This document shows positions 43,875-54,354 of a stretch of 64,000 nt of DNA, one piece after another (the stretch's first letter is position 1; each line of letters opens with the position of its first letter). Both the position numbers and the translations under genes were made by a program. The notes beneath the pieces are model-generated. The model ran no database searches, was not told where the DNA came from, and saw only the letters and a program-made list of their open reading frames with translations. The stretch comes from Deinandra increscens subsp. villosa (Eukaryota > Streptophyta > Magnoliopsida > Asterales > Asteraceae): NCBI GenBank assembly GCA_039602395.1, contig JBCNJP010000019.1, positions 5,596,997 to 5,660,996 on the forward strand. Reading direction: 5' to 3'.

Positions 43875-44290
43875 AACACTTTTACCTCTTTAATGATAAA
43901 ACTGGCCATCGTCTTCCTACCATGAAAGATGGCTTCGTTAAGAACCCGCACAAGACCCAACACGTACTCAAGATAATGGCCTGGACAACTAGCCTTTTCC
44001 TTCCCACACCTTTATTTGTATCGTGCATTTTCAACAAGTTCACCGTGGAGAAGATATAAAATTCTAAGAGCTTATACCAGTTCGCCACCAGACTCCACGT
44101 AAGGTTAGCTAAGACGCAAAATAACAATTTAAAATAACACGCTCCGCAATTTCCGAAACTTCTTGACACAACAAGCACATACTAGCATCATTTTGAATAC
44201 CCATTCTACTAATTGCGTCCTTAGTCGGAATCTTCACTATCATACATTTTCGCAACCACCCAATTGATCACCAATGTGAGCAGTGCAAAC
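43875..44290 (-). pseudogene. Decayed LINE ORF2 C-terminal fragment (zf-RVT)
   Basis: Two frames joined by a shift read KIPTKDAISRMGIQNDASMC, LLCQEVSEIAERVILNCYFA, then NWYKLLEFYIFSTVNLLKMH and IILSTCWVLCGF. The order and residues match the zinc-binding tail of plant L1-type LINEs, as at 26917-27444. It carries a frameshift and stops, and no poly(A) tail or target duplication was found, so it is an old remnant. Confidence 0.75.
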
Positions 44291-44544
44291 GTTGCAACCG
44301 TGATCTATGAATTATCTATAGAAGCGAATTTAATATATATAATCTCTTTAACAGTCCTAGAAGGCGGGTACTTTACTTTGTTAAAAACTGTCGCATACTA
44401 AACTTACCCTTCTTTAACAGTTAACACCTTTTATATTAAATCAATCATTTCATCTTGTTACACAATTCCTTTGTATATATATTATATATATATTTATATT
44501 AATATTAATATTAATATTATCATATCAATACAATTTTTTTTTTC

Positions 44545-44640
44545 TAAAGGCCATTTGGCCCAATGTATTGAGAATGATGAATCTTGAGGTCTCAAGTTTA
44601 AATATGACTCAATTTTTCAAGTGATGGATTTCCTCCATCA
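44545..44640 (+). repeat. SINE-like head
   Basis: It reads GGCCATTTGGCCCAATGTATTGAG, then TTGAGGTCTCAAGTTTAAAT, spaced like Pol III A and B boxes. The ends are undefined. Confidence 0.35.
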
Positions 44641-45051
44641 AAAGAATTTATGCTACTCTTTAAACATTTTAAAGCTCCGCCCTTACAACAAGATAACAAG
44701 ATGATCCACCAACATCGACACCAACACCAGGGACACATTATTGTTACATCATACATAACTGAAAACATGAGAAACACGATCTATATTTTGGATATGAAAT
44801 GAATTTTAGCTATTGCCCGGTGATTGATTGAATAAAATGAGATACGATCAAAGTGGACACGTCACGTTAAATATGAGGCTATATGGTAATTACTAGCTCT
44901 CTGAAGATGACTTTACATGCAGGAATACGAATATGACATTTCAAAAATAGCTACTTTAGATTGCTTTTACATTTTCTAACCGCAATTTATTACTCCATAT
45001 AATAACGACAATCCGCTCAGGTGAGGTCTGGAACTATACCCATTTTACCCT

Positions 45052-45388
45052 TAGACCATTCGTAGTGGATGTGAAGGAGATATTTTGGCGCCCTATAACA
45101 TCCAAATTCCAACACCACCTCTAGGGGTGTTTTGGGGCAAAAATAAGCTAACGGCGTTACCTACATGGCGCCTTGCCCCCTCCCCCTCCATTGGCTCTTT
45201 CCTTTCTTTTATTTCTGATTGGTAGAGTATTTTTTGAAGGCTTAATTTAATATATATAATTGTGTAATAATTATAGGGGCGTTGTAGAGCTTTATGACTA
45301 CACCACTTTTAGTTATAGAGACTCTTGCTAACTAAGATAATACGTATCAAAAAACACACAAGGAAGAGACTTTATGACTAGGGATAGC
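45052..45388 (+). mobile_element. MITE, copy 2 (partner 29488-29835)
   Basis: It starts near CCATTCGTAGTGGATGTG and ends near ATGACTAGGGATAGCC. It contains GACTACACCACTTTTAGTTATAG and TTGCTAACTAAGATAA, shared with the opposite-strand copy. Confidence 0.6.
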
Positions 45389-45389
45389 C

Positions 45390-46262
45390 TTTGACGATGT
45401 ATATGTTAATATACTTAAAGAATTCTTTTGAAGTAAATAATTATAATGGTAAGATATGCATCTAACCTTTAATTTACACTAATTAGTTTGGGCTTAGAGG
45501 TCACTCAACCATTTTAGCGGCTCAAGACCAGTAAAAACTCGGGAATTTTTTTTAGTTATAATCGATGTAACATTGGTGGAGCTAGGATTTTTGTTACTGA
45601 ATACACAAAACAAGTTCTTTAAAGTACATTTGACTATGTATATAAAAAAGTTAGGCTTCTTATTTATATTAAAGTATGATACACTTTTAAAACTTACACA
45701 AATTTAGATTGAACTATACATATAACATTTTTTCTAAATTTGGAGCCCAAATAATTCGATTGCCATAAGCAAGAATATGAAATTTATATATTTTTTGAAC
45801 AAATTTTTTGTCCATCCGAGAGTTTGAACCCTCGTCACATAAAAATGAAAAGCTTTATTTAACACTAAGATAGTAATTGGGCCAATGACCATTAGGTATG
45901 TAAAATTTTATATGTAAGTATTAACCCGCCCATGTTTGGGCCTCCTCATCTAACCTACTAATTAGTTTGGGCCTATGTATGCATCCATATCATTTATTTC
46001 TTCAAGACCTTCTTTTCTTGACTTTCGTAACCTTAAAGTTAGATTACAATAGAGGCTGTTTGTGAAATGCTCCTGATCGAGACTTTTGTCGACCGAATAA
46101 CAGGTTTTGAGGGGGCTGGTCGGGTAAGGGGGGAAATAGGCGAGGTTAAGAGGCTTCTGATCGAGTAAAGGGGTTTTTGTTTTTACAAAAATTAACCTTA
46201 GACCGAGTAAGTGGTAAAAGGTTTTGACATATCAAACAGCGAACTATGCACTATATATTAGA
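45390..46262. other. Intergenic DNA with a possible SINE relic
   Basis: On the minus strand near 45890-45815 GGCCCAATTACTATC and GAGGGTTCAAACTCTC form an A/B box pair. No gene was seen. Confidence 0.35.
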
Positions 46263-46510
46263 TTTTTTTTAATGGCGTTTGGAACTACTCCCCAAATCTT
46301 CAATACCCGAGTGAGCCTTCGTAAGACGGGATTGCAACCGTTCATACTGATTTTAACACTCCAGACTTGGCTCAAACAGGAACACCATCAAAAATGGAAC
46401 TTACCACTTGAGAAAAAACCCCTCTTGAGTCAGGTTTGAACTTGAGACCTCAAGTTCCCCAAACTTTAACCTTCATCCCCATACCATTGAGACAAATGTC
46501 GCTTTGTCAT
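46263..46510 (-). repeat. tRNA-derived SINE, family with GCCATTAAAAAAAA tail
   Basis: On the minus strand an A-box-like TCTCAATGGTATGGGGATG and a B-box-like CTCAAGTTCAAACCTG head the element. The tail reads AAACGCCATTAAAAAAAA. The SINE at 55604-55897 has the same tail. The target duplication is unclear. Confidence 0.6.
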
Positions 46511-47034
46511 AAAATGTAAAATATAGTTACCTATTGAATATATTGAATGTGATAAGTTAGAAATAACTCTTACAAACAACAACCATGGTATTGAAAGTTT
46601 TTATTAATTATAAAAACACACCAACTCCATTAAAAAAGAAAAACACTTATCCGTCATTAGAAAAGTGATTTTGGTGAGATGATTTGTATCATAGTCGTTA
46701 TTATATATTGTTTTATACATCGGTGCACAAGCCCATAGCGTGGTCATCACTCGACCACCTCTTTGGTAGTGTTGGAGAACCATATATTCATCCAATTTGG
46801 ATTAACAAAATAAAAATGATTATAAATGTCGACAAAACACCAACATTTGCATGCGTTTGAAGTAAATGCGATCACAACTCACATGTCTCGACATCTCAAC
46901 CAACTAGATCTTTGTCCATGTTTATGCCATGCATGTTAAAAATTTGAATAATAATTAATACGAAAAGTAGCAAACCATAAGATATCAATATTATTAGAAT
47001 TTGTCACTTAGATTGTAGTCAAGGTCGGCCCCAA

Positions 47035-47400
47035 GAACCTCAAAAATTATCAAGGCTATGGACGATGATAAAATTTTGGGCCCTCCAGGAAAATTACTTT
47101 GGGAGGTTCCCTACCAAATGAAATCATTTTAGTTTAATACACTAATATTCTTATGTATTTATTTATTAAAAATTAAATACTAATATTCTTATGTATTTAT
47201 TTATTAAAAACTGAGTTTCACTCGTATATTTATTATTTGATATTTAGGATTAAAAAAGTGAATTAACATACAATATAATATAATTTTGGGGTTGGAACTT
47301 TTATGTATCACTGATGAATATTATTATAGATGATTTATAGTAATTAATTAGTGTTATAATAACTCATCTTGATTGAATTGATAATTACTTGATCCTCTTT
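47035..47400 (+). repeat. Dispersed repeat, copy 2 (partner 29163-29470)
   Basis: The head GGTCGGCCCCAAGAACCTCA...TTTTGGGCCCTCC is followed by AT-rich sequence aligned with the first copy. A 38-bp piece (ACTAATATTCTTATGTATTTATTTATTAAAAA) is tandemly duplicated at about 47142-47215. Confidence 0.5.
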
Positions 47401-47512
47401 ATGTTCTTCAAAATATGAACCTGAAGGTCACATGTTCTAAACTTCTTTCCTCCTTATGTTCTTCAAATATGAACCCCAAGGTCACATGTTTGAAACTTCT
47501 TTTTAACATTAA
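47395..47512 (+). repeat. Tandem duplication, two units of about 60 bp
   Basis: CCT(C)TTATGTTCTTCAAATATGAACC...AAGGTCACATGTT...AAACTTCTTT occurs twice in tandem with few differences. Each unit has a B-box-like GGTCACATGTTTGAAAC. Confidence 0.7.
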
Positions 47513-47901
47513 TTTTAGTTCAATTTCTCTCTAAAATTGTGTTTCAAAAAAATGCCAAAGACAAAGTTCAAACCTGGGTCCTTTTGCTTCTATGCAAGCC
47601 TGACTTTAATTAGTACAAACTTTAATCAATGGTTGGTTATCACGTACACTATTACCATGCAAGCGTATTTATACCAAAAAAAAAAACCTTAGAAATTAGT
47701 TCAAGACTGATTATCTCATTTATTTCTTACCTCTTGCTCCAATCAATTAGCTTTAAAAAACAAACGCCAATTGGGTTTTTGTTATTGAGCCTTTTTAATT
47801 GGTGTCTTCAGTTTATATATACATGAAGTCTGTTTGAATACGTACTATATATGTGGGTATGTGTGGATGTGTCCTATAATAATTTCATAATTACGAATGG
47901 T

Positions 47902-48175
47902 TTTTTTTAACAGCCAACAAATGCAACCCGGATCACCCTAGGTATCCCAGTGGTAAAAGACGTCCCCCACCCGGCCCGTTAAGAATAGAGATCTGTGCTA
48001 AGCAGCCGAGACCCATTAGCTGAACCCATTCCTGGGAAAACCCCCCAACCACACAAGCGCGGTGCACCGGGGAAAACATTTGGGCTCCGAGAATATATAA
48101 AACTCGTGACCTTAACTTCACGAGTCTCCCATCATCACCGGGTACCACTAGGGCAACCCCTAGTGGTTATAACAA
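47902..48175 (-). repeat. tRNA-derived SINE with GGCTGTTAAAAAAAA tail
   Basis: On the minus strand it begins near AACCACTAGGGGTTGCCCTAG with an A-box-like TTGCCCTAGTGGTA and a weak B box (AAGGTCACGAGTTTTAT). It ends GCATTTGTTGGCTGTTAAAAAAAA. The tail matches 27775-27918. Confidence 0.55.
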
Positions 48176-48264
48176 AAGAATGATTAAATTATAAAATTAA
48201 AGCTTATAATTTGCTTACCAGCATCCACTTGGAAGATAAACACTCAACAGAATAATATTAAAAT

Positions 48265-48490
48265 GGAAAATTAGCCATCAATTGCTGCTGCAGCATCATC
48301 AAGATTCACAAACAACAATCTAGATCATCGGATCAGTAAAAATATCATGTGAAACATCAATGATTTTGTGTATAGATAGATATAAAGGGATATCAATCAT
48401 ACACGTATACCCTAATCATAATATATTCTCTTTTTCTAGCTTAATTTGTGAATCTTGAGGATGCTCCAACAGCCAGAACTGACTGTCAAA
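48265..48490 (-). ncRNA. MIR172: MIR172 microRNA precursor
   Basis: On the minus strand the 3' arm (48308-48288) carries the mature miR172: it starts TGAATCTTGATGATGC and ends TGCAG. The 5' arm (48467-48447) carries miR172*, starting GGAGCATCCTCAAG and ending ATTCACA. Paired, the two 21-mers show one T:C and one G:G mismatch and 2-nt 3' overhangs on both ends, the geometry of a DCL1 product. Star-5', mature-3' is the known MIR172 arrangement. The loop is about 138 nt, and the stem extends past the mature strand (CAGC with GCTG). miR172 represses AP2-type factors in flowering time, phase change and flower patterning (known). On the plus strand the arm sequences would give a non-canonical miRNA, so the minus strand is chosen. 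Confidence 0.92.
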
Positions 48491-49881
48491 CTTTTATTCA
48501 GATCGCTCTCTAATTAATTCTTGATGGAAAAACTAAAAGAAGCAAATTTGTAGCGGGTAAATATAGGGAGGGAGAATGGAAACCCTAGAAGAACCGAAAA
48601 CATGCAATTAAGTAGGTAGCTAGGAATTGAAGAAAAGGTAAAGAAAAAGGATCGAGTAGTAAGTTGTGGTCAACTATAGGGTGATGATAATGAAGAAAAC
48701 AGTTAAAGGAATTGAGCTACAGGAGAAAGATAAATAATGCACGTCTTTATCAAAGTAGAAGACTAGCTTCAAGATGGGGTAACTAAAACTACACATCATA
48801 TATATTACAGGAAAATATGAAATCTAATCTTAAGCCCAAATCAGTGAGCTCACTGCATAATTTCATCTTTGGCATAATATTACTCTACCAGTCATTATAA
48901 TTAAGCATGGCCTAATTTTACTATGTCTTACAACTAACCCATTATAGCACATTATAAAGCCCATTAGTTTATTCGTCAGCCTGCCTTAACATTAAAATGT
49001 TACTTAGTAGTTAGTGTACCCATCATCATAAGCATGTATCAAGAACTAAAATTGTACTTAAAAATTACAAAGTTAAACCTTATTATATGAATAGAATTTT
49101 GGTCCTTCTATACTTGGTGTCACGTCACGTGGTAGTTTAGGCGTCGTTTCCGTTTAGTGTTGATGTTGAGTTGGTAGAGTAATAAGCACAGTCGTGTACC
49201 ATAAATTTTCTTTTTATTTTTTATTTTCAATGTCAACGAATTTAGTAAGGGAGTTGGTAGTATAATATAAGTAGTGTGGTGTAACATAGTTTTTAGATCG
49301 TATGCTCTATATTTTAAGTGTTTTGGTCGCATATTTTTCGTTTTCTTTACATGCCGTTACAACAATATAATTTTTCTGTGTGACAGTGTTATCCCGTAAC
49401 AACGCACATGTAGTAAAATATTGTTGATTATTAGAACCTAGTGTGACTTTGTATAAACTAAACCAATTCACTAACACAATACAAGGCCCATTAATATAAC
49501 TTAACCAACTCACTTATATATTACAGGGCCCACTAAGCCTCCATCAACTATTCGTTCATAATTCAGTAGTAATAACATAAATTACAGCCACCTAACTATC
49601 ACTAGTTGGGGCTTGTTTAGGTTTGCTTATTTAAACTGAAAAGTGCTTTTGAAGAAAAGTGCTTATTTGTTATAACTATTTTGAAAAATAGTTTAATTTC
49701 TTTCTCTATCCTTTCCCTAAAAAACCACCACTGGAACCACACCGGCCTATCATTGGCACATTGTCACACAAGTGCACAACCACTCGGTCGATCACACCAC
49801 CACAAACGCTCTCGGGGGCTTACTTCATTTCTCCTATTGATCAAATCAACTATAATTAGGTCACCCAACACCGTAAGCGAA
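48491..49881. other. Upstream region of MIR172 and intergenic DNA
   Basis: The pri-miRNA promoter should lie here, since transcription runs toward lower coordinates. No protein-coding frame is supported. No TATA box could be chosen with confidence. Confidence 0.35.
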
Positions 49882-50277
49882 TAGGGGTGTAAACAAGTCA
49901 AGCCAACTCATAAGCTACTTGGGATCAAATTTATAAAAAAAAACTTGAATGAGCCAAAATGAGGTAAACAGGCTCGAGCCAACTTGCTAGTCTACCTAAA
50001 CTAGCATGTTATTTATATAATTCTAAATAATCTATTAAATGTATATTAAGATAAATATCCAATATTATATAGAAAAATATAATTAAATAATATATTATGT
50101 GGTATACAAAAAGTTTAATTATAAATATATATAATAATATCAGATAATCAACGAGTCAAACCAAGAATTAGCTTGTAAACTTTTTTACAAGCCAAATTCA
50201 AGCTTTAAAAATAAAGCTCTAAACGGGTCGAGTTAGCTTTAGCTCAAGCTCTTTTAGCCGTAATCGTTTATCACCAC
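49882..50277. mobile_element. hAT-like MITE (TAGGGGTGTAAAC type)
   Basis: It starts TAGGGGTGTAAACAAGTCAAG and ends near TAATCGTTTATCACCAC, approximate inverted ends. Subterminal GAGCC/GGCTC and AAGCTC motifs are typical of the family. No clean target duplication was found. Confidence 0.55.
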
Positions 50278-50689
50278 AGGTTGCACAAACCAATGTTTGT
50301 TTTGTGTATATGCTAGCTAAAATGTCATTTGTGTTCAACTAGATGTACAATGTGCACGTTGCATGCATTGTAGAGGGAAAAATGTTGGTATACAAGACAA
50401 TTAAAGTTACCTAAAAAACGAAAAAAAGATCGAACCTTAAACCTAAAGTTTAAATTCAAAAGCGAAACAGTCAAATTTTTTAACACCATTCACATCTTTT
50501 AATAAGGCTAAATATTAAGATTTAGTATTGGGAGACTGGGTAAGCGTCCATGGATTGACATCAAAATCATGCTAATACTATATAATACAAGACGGGTGCA
50601 CTTGACCTAGTGTGTGATTTGGTCCCTTGGTTGGATTCCATTTTAATTATGTTGACTAATTTATAGACATCAATTTACACATCACTTCT

Positions 50690-51035
50690 CCTAGTTCAAA
50701 TAAGGAGTCAGACTCACGTCCCTCTATGATATGGTTTAAAATCGGTGATTGATCCAAAATATAGATGTCATTGTTGGACCCCACGACACCAAAATGTGCA
50801 TGCCAAAACCATATGTCATTTCAACCAGCGTCTTCGAACATAATAGAATGATGATTGTAATCACCATGCATAAACTGACATCTCCATGCATTCGGGCAAT
50901 TATACCACGCCCATTGTCTACAATCAATGCTACTAAGCATCCATTGATACCCCTATTTATCTTCACGAAACTCGTACAATTGTTAATTGTCGCTTGCAGT
51001 TGGTTTTCTTAAATATTTTCTTGTATACAAATATT
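50690..51035 (-). pseudogene. PIF/Harbinger DDE transposase remnant
   Basis: Read across frame changes on the minus strand, the region gives YLRKPTASDN, QWMLSSIDCRQWAWYNCPNA, WRCQFMHGDYNH, IWFWHAHFGVVGSNNDIYIL, DQSPILN and EGRESDS. This order matches plant Harbinger-type nucleases (GMLGSIDCMHWxWxNCPxAW...WHAxFGxxGSNNDINVLxxSPLF). Stops, frameshifts and loss of both ends mean it cannot be functional. No terminal repeats were found next to it. It is a separate remnant from the ORF1 piece at 22760-23849. Confidence 0.8.
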
Positions 51036-51577
51036 GTTTACCTTTTGGAAACTTTTACATACATGATCATAGGCGAAGCTTCATTGAGACCGGGGGTTGA
51101 TTAATGTTATCTTTAAAAAAAAAAAAAGGTACGACTCTCACCACTTCACTATGAAACACTCTGTATACATGCCGTGGTCCTCCTTTCTTTCAAACTTTTG
51201 TTAAGAATAAAGCCACCTATTTCACCCTCTTTTCTCTTTACTTCGTTTTAATTCCTTTTCTGACTTTCAGGTATTAAATTAAAGGAAAAGAATTCTCAAA
51301 AAAAAATCAACAAAAGTGAAGAATTACATATAATTTTTCCTTAAAAAAGAAAAATCAGCAAATCACACTCTAATCGATCAATTTCAACTAAAACAAACAA
51401 GCAGTAACCGAAACATCTACATATACAGTCACAAAAAATAGTTTGATGGAATATTCATTATTACAAGATATCGAATTCCAAAACCAAAAATAATAAAAAA
51501 TATGAACAACGATAATGGTGAAAACACGCAGATCGAGAGGCAGCCATTGATGATTGATGAATTTTACATAATACCTT

Positions 51578-51787
51578 TCAGGCCCAAGCTTCTCTTCTGC
51601 GTGCCATCGCAAAGAAAATCTCAATATCCGGCGACTGGAAATACCCATTCGCCGGCGGTTTCTTCTGCTTCGATTGAACCCTTTTCTTCTTCGGCGCCGC
51701 CGGGCACTTCATCGGAACACCATACCCACCGCGTTTGGGTGTCCGGCAGCCTTCCTCCGCCGACAAACAACCGCCGTCCATCTCCAT
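51578..51787 (-). CDS. SIAMESE-related (SMR) cyclin-dependent kinase inhibitor
   Basis: The intronless 69-residue protein begins MEMDGGCLSAEEGCRTPKRG. It contains the family blocks C-R-T-P (residues 14-17), I/V-P...C-P-A-A-P-K-K-K-R (middle), and PPANGYFQSPDIEIFFAMA with a terminal RREAWA. The CxTP, CPPAPxKxR and GYFxxPDLExxF motifs are those of plant SMR proteins; the last motif and the RREAYA-like end are closest to the SMR4/SMR8 type as I recall. SMR proteins bind CDK-cyclin complexes and switch cells from mitosis to endoreduplication or arrest, often in response to stress (known). A TAAATAAA motif on the minus strand at 51851-51844 may be its TATA box. A 99-codon plus-strand frame across it is a shadow. 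Confidence 0.9.
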   Translation of the reverse strand: MEMDGGCLSAEEGCRTPKRGGYGVPMKCPAAPKKKRVQSKQKKPPANGYFQSPDIEIFFAMARRREAWA

Positions 51788-51843
51788 CGAGTAAATGTTG
51801 ATTAAGAATTTAATTTAAGATAGAAGCAAAGAAAGAAAGGGGT

Positions 51844-51851
51844 TTTATTTA
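51844..51851 (-). promoter_or_regulatory. Possible TATA box of the SMR gene
   Basis: The minus strand reads CATAAATAAAAC, 57 bp before the ATG, leaving a very short leader. It is weakly supported. Confidence 0.35.
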
Positions 51852-52484
51852 TGGATGATTCTGGTGGCTTGTTCCGGAAGCCGGTATTTGAACAAGCCAG
51901 GGTCTGATCCTACGTGGATAAAAAAAAGAATATATTTTGGCGGATCGTTACACGTGTCGTGTTTTGATGAAAGGAAGGGTCTGAGATGGCAGACGGAATT
52001 TATTCGAATTTGGGCCACACGTTTCCTTTCCCGCCTCTTTTTGCCTTTTTATAGAAGGAAAAAAAATAAGGATTATTCTTTTTGGATAAAAGAAGATATC
52101 ATTAGACCTTGTAAAACAAGTTTTTACTTAAAGAGAATACTTTTTGAGACGGATTATTCTCAAAATGTCCTTTATGTATTTCTCAGTGACAATTTTAAGT
52201 TTTGTGTAATATAACTTTAACTAACGAGATATCATCAAAAAAAAATTTATTAAATATTGAGATAAAAATAAGAACTAATTTTTTTTTTAACTAAACAAAT
52301 ATAGGACTTGTTTGGTTTAAAATATGTTAAACGTAGGCCTATATATGTAATTTCACCCGACAGAAAAACAAATGCTTTTAAAAAAGCAAGAATTTAAGTT
52401 AAAAAAAGAGGTCCCTGTGAACTTTCTAACGGATCCACTTGAAGGGAGGTATATCTTACGACCAGCTAATATTTTTGTGTTTAG

Positions 52485-52830
52485 GTGGGCAGGGGGAAAC
52501 ACGCTTGTGTAGATCTCACTGGAATGTCACCTCTTGTAATGCTCGGAGACAATGTGTTTGTTGCGGGCCAAGCTACGATGAAGGCAGAATCAGATAAAGT
52601 TACTAAACATGAGAAAGCTTGTCTAAAGAATCAATATGTGTTTATCACTTTTGCCTTTGATACATTTGGCTTCCTAGCCACGGAGGCTGTAGATTTTTAA
52701 TCCGAGTATGACGCGTCGTGAATAGTAATTCCTCGACCCCTAAGATCCCAAGCTTTATCTTTAGTGGGAACGGTTTTGCTATTCGGGGTTGCGGCGCAGC
52801 CTGTTGTCTGGTTACCCGCCACATCACTTT
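52485..52830 (+). pseudogene. Decayed fragment of a recurrent plant sequence, copy 2
   Basis: The frame reads GRGKHACVDLTGMSPLVMLG, KVTKHEKACLKNQYVF and FAFDTFGFLATEAVDF, then stops. Further on GFAIRG and TRH match the end of the copy at 1780-2062 (GFAIQKG...VARLP). This copy keeps more of the N-terminal part. The sequence is known to me only as a frequent, usually unnamed plant fragment; the function is not assigned. Confidence 0.55.
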
Positions 52831-53287
52831 AAATGTTTTGGAAGTTTGTAATTGATTAGATCAGTTGCTAATGGCTAAAAGATGTTTGTATTCTTTTGTT
52901 AATTAAAATATTTGAATGAAATATAGGAAAAACAAAGTGGTAAATTATTTGGTGAGTTACTTTATTTATTCCATTATTCGATGCTTATTCTCTATCGGTG
53001 TGAACCATGCATGCATTGTGTGGTTTGGGTCCCTTGACGGTAACTGCATGCATGTGGCCTTAATTTTTTGGTTTATCCGGCATTCTGCATCTCTTTGGTT
53101 AGATACCGAGTAGGAGTGATAATCATGTTAGGTTAACGGGTTGATGGGCGGTTTTGAATTATTCCAACCCTAATCCACTCCATATACATGTTTGTATCTT
53201 GTCGTGTCGGATCCATTTAAAATTGTTTCGTGTCTCATGCTGGATCGTTTTTTATTTTTATTTATGAATATATGAGCAACTACCGAC
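52831..53287. other. Intergenic DNA with one hAT-like MITE end
   Basis: At about 53116 TAGGAGTGATAATCATGTTAG and then GGTTAACGGGTTG resemble the end of a known MITE type. The other end was not found; a SINE has inserted downstream. Confidence 0.35.
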
Positions 53288-53306
53288 TTAATAACAATAT
53301 AAATAA

Positions 53307-53534
53307 CCAATGATCTCTAGTTCAATTGGCTAGGGGGCGGTACCCAAGACATTATAATGGGGAGGTCTTGTGTTTAAGTCCCATTTGTAACAAAAAATAA
53401 ATAAATGGGGGTTACAGGCTGGGTCAGGGGGTTTTCTCACCTATGGTGAGTTTTCTTTTGATGAGGATTGGAGATGATCGGGTGGGTGGGTAATGCCCCC
53501 GTCAGTGATCTAAATTTACCGTTTAAAAATAAAT
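53307..53534 (+). repeat. tRNA-derived SINE with 19-bp target duplication
   Basis: It begins CCAATGATCTCTAGTTCAAT with an A-box-like CTAGTTCAATTGGCTAGG and a B-box-like CTTGTGTTTAAGTCCC. The flanks are TTAATAACAATATAAATAA (53288-53306) and TTAATAACAGTATAAATAA (53535-53553), differing by one base, so the borders are exact. Confidence 0.85.
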
Positions 53535-53553
53535 TTAATAACAGTATAAATAA

Positions 53554-54114
53554 TTAATTACTATGACTCAAATGAAATATTATTGCTATTTGTGTCCTTT
53601 TTGTTGTATTCTATCATTTCTAATTAACAACTTGATTTTATATATTTAGATCAATATTAAAAGAAACGGATAGAAAGAATTGAAGAACAAACGGTTAAAA
53701 CTAATAAAATAAAATAGAATTATTATTTTGGTTTTAACCTTTTCGAGTTAAATAAAACAACAAACATGACAGAGAATATCAGAAAAGTGGATCATATTTG
53801 ATAGTTATAATAAAAATTTTTAACTATAAACATCTGGTTATCATGGGTCTTATCATGGCAAACGATGTTACCACAACTTGTTGGACCACAATCCATACGA
53901 GTAATCAGGACTCTATGTGTTGCACATTCATCCCAGAGTAAACCCACCTCCCAGAGACCCACTTTGAATAAACCTCTGACTCACCTCTATTATAATATAC
54001 ATTTCTTGTGTCGGGTGGATTTGAACCCTTGACCTCCACCTCTATAAATCATGTTATAAACTTGTATTTTATAAGTATAGACAAAGTTTCATTGAAGAAC
54101 AAAAAAAACATGGA
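53554..54114. other. Intergenic DNA, no gene seen
   Basis: AT-rich. A patch at 53900-54050 (CCCACCTCCCAGAGACCCACTTT...GTCGGGTGGATTTGAACCC) has a B-box-like motif and could be another SINE relic. Confidence 0.35.
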
Positions 54115-54354
54115 GAACCGATTCAAACAAACTCTGATTGAATTCATTCTAGCAGCCTTGGAACCGGCTCGTCGAATCATTATAAGTTTAGCCTTTAGCC
54201 TTTAGGATTATAGGATTTTCGTTTTGGATCTCGGGTTTAGCTTTAGGGTTTAGCTTTAGAGTTTAGGGTTTAGCATTTAAAAACTCTTTAATTTTTCGAC
54301 GAACCGGTCCTACACCACCGAAATGAGTTCAGTGTGAGTTTGTTTGAGCCGTTT
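54115..54354. repeat. Foldback element with telomere-like interior
   Basis: Arms of about 60 bp (GAACCGATTCAAACAAACTC...CCGGCTCGTCGAA at 54115-54176; TTCGACGAACCGG...GAGTTTGTTTGAGCCG at 54295-54350) enclose degenerate TTTAGGG-like units (TTTAGCTTTAGGGTTTAGC, GTTTAGGGTTTAGC). Confidence 0.7.

Noticed and set aside
48281..48480. miR172 precursor on the plus strand
   Set aside because: The plus strand would put a non-canonical sequence (GAGGATGCTCC) in the mature 3' arm position; the minus strand gives the conserved miR172 and star.
51502..51801. 99-codon plus-strand frame over the SMR gene
   Set aside because: The minus strand carries all the SMR motifs; the plus frame has no similarity.
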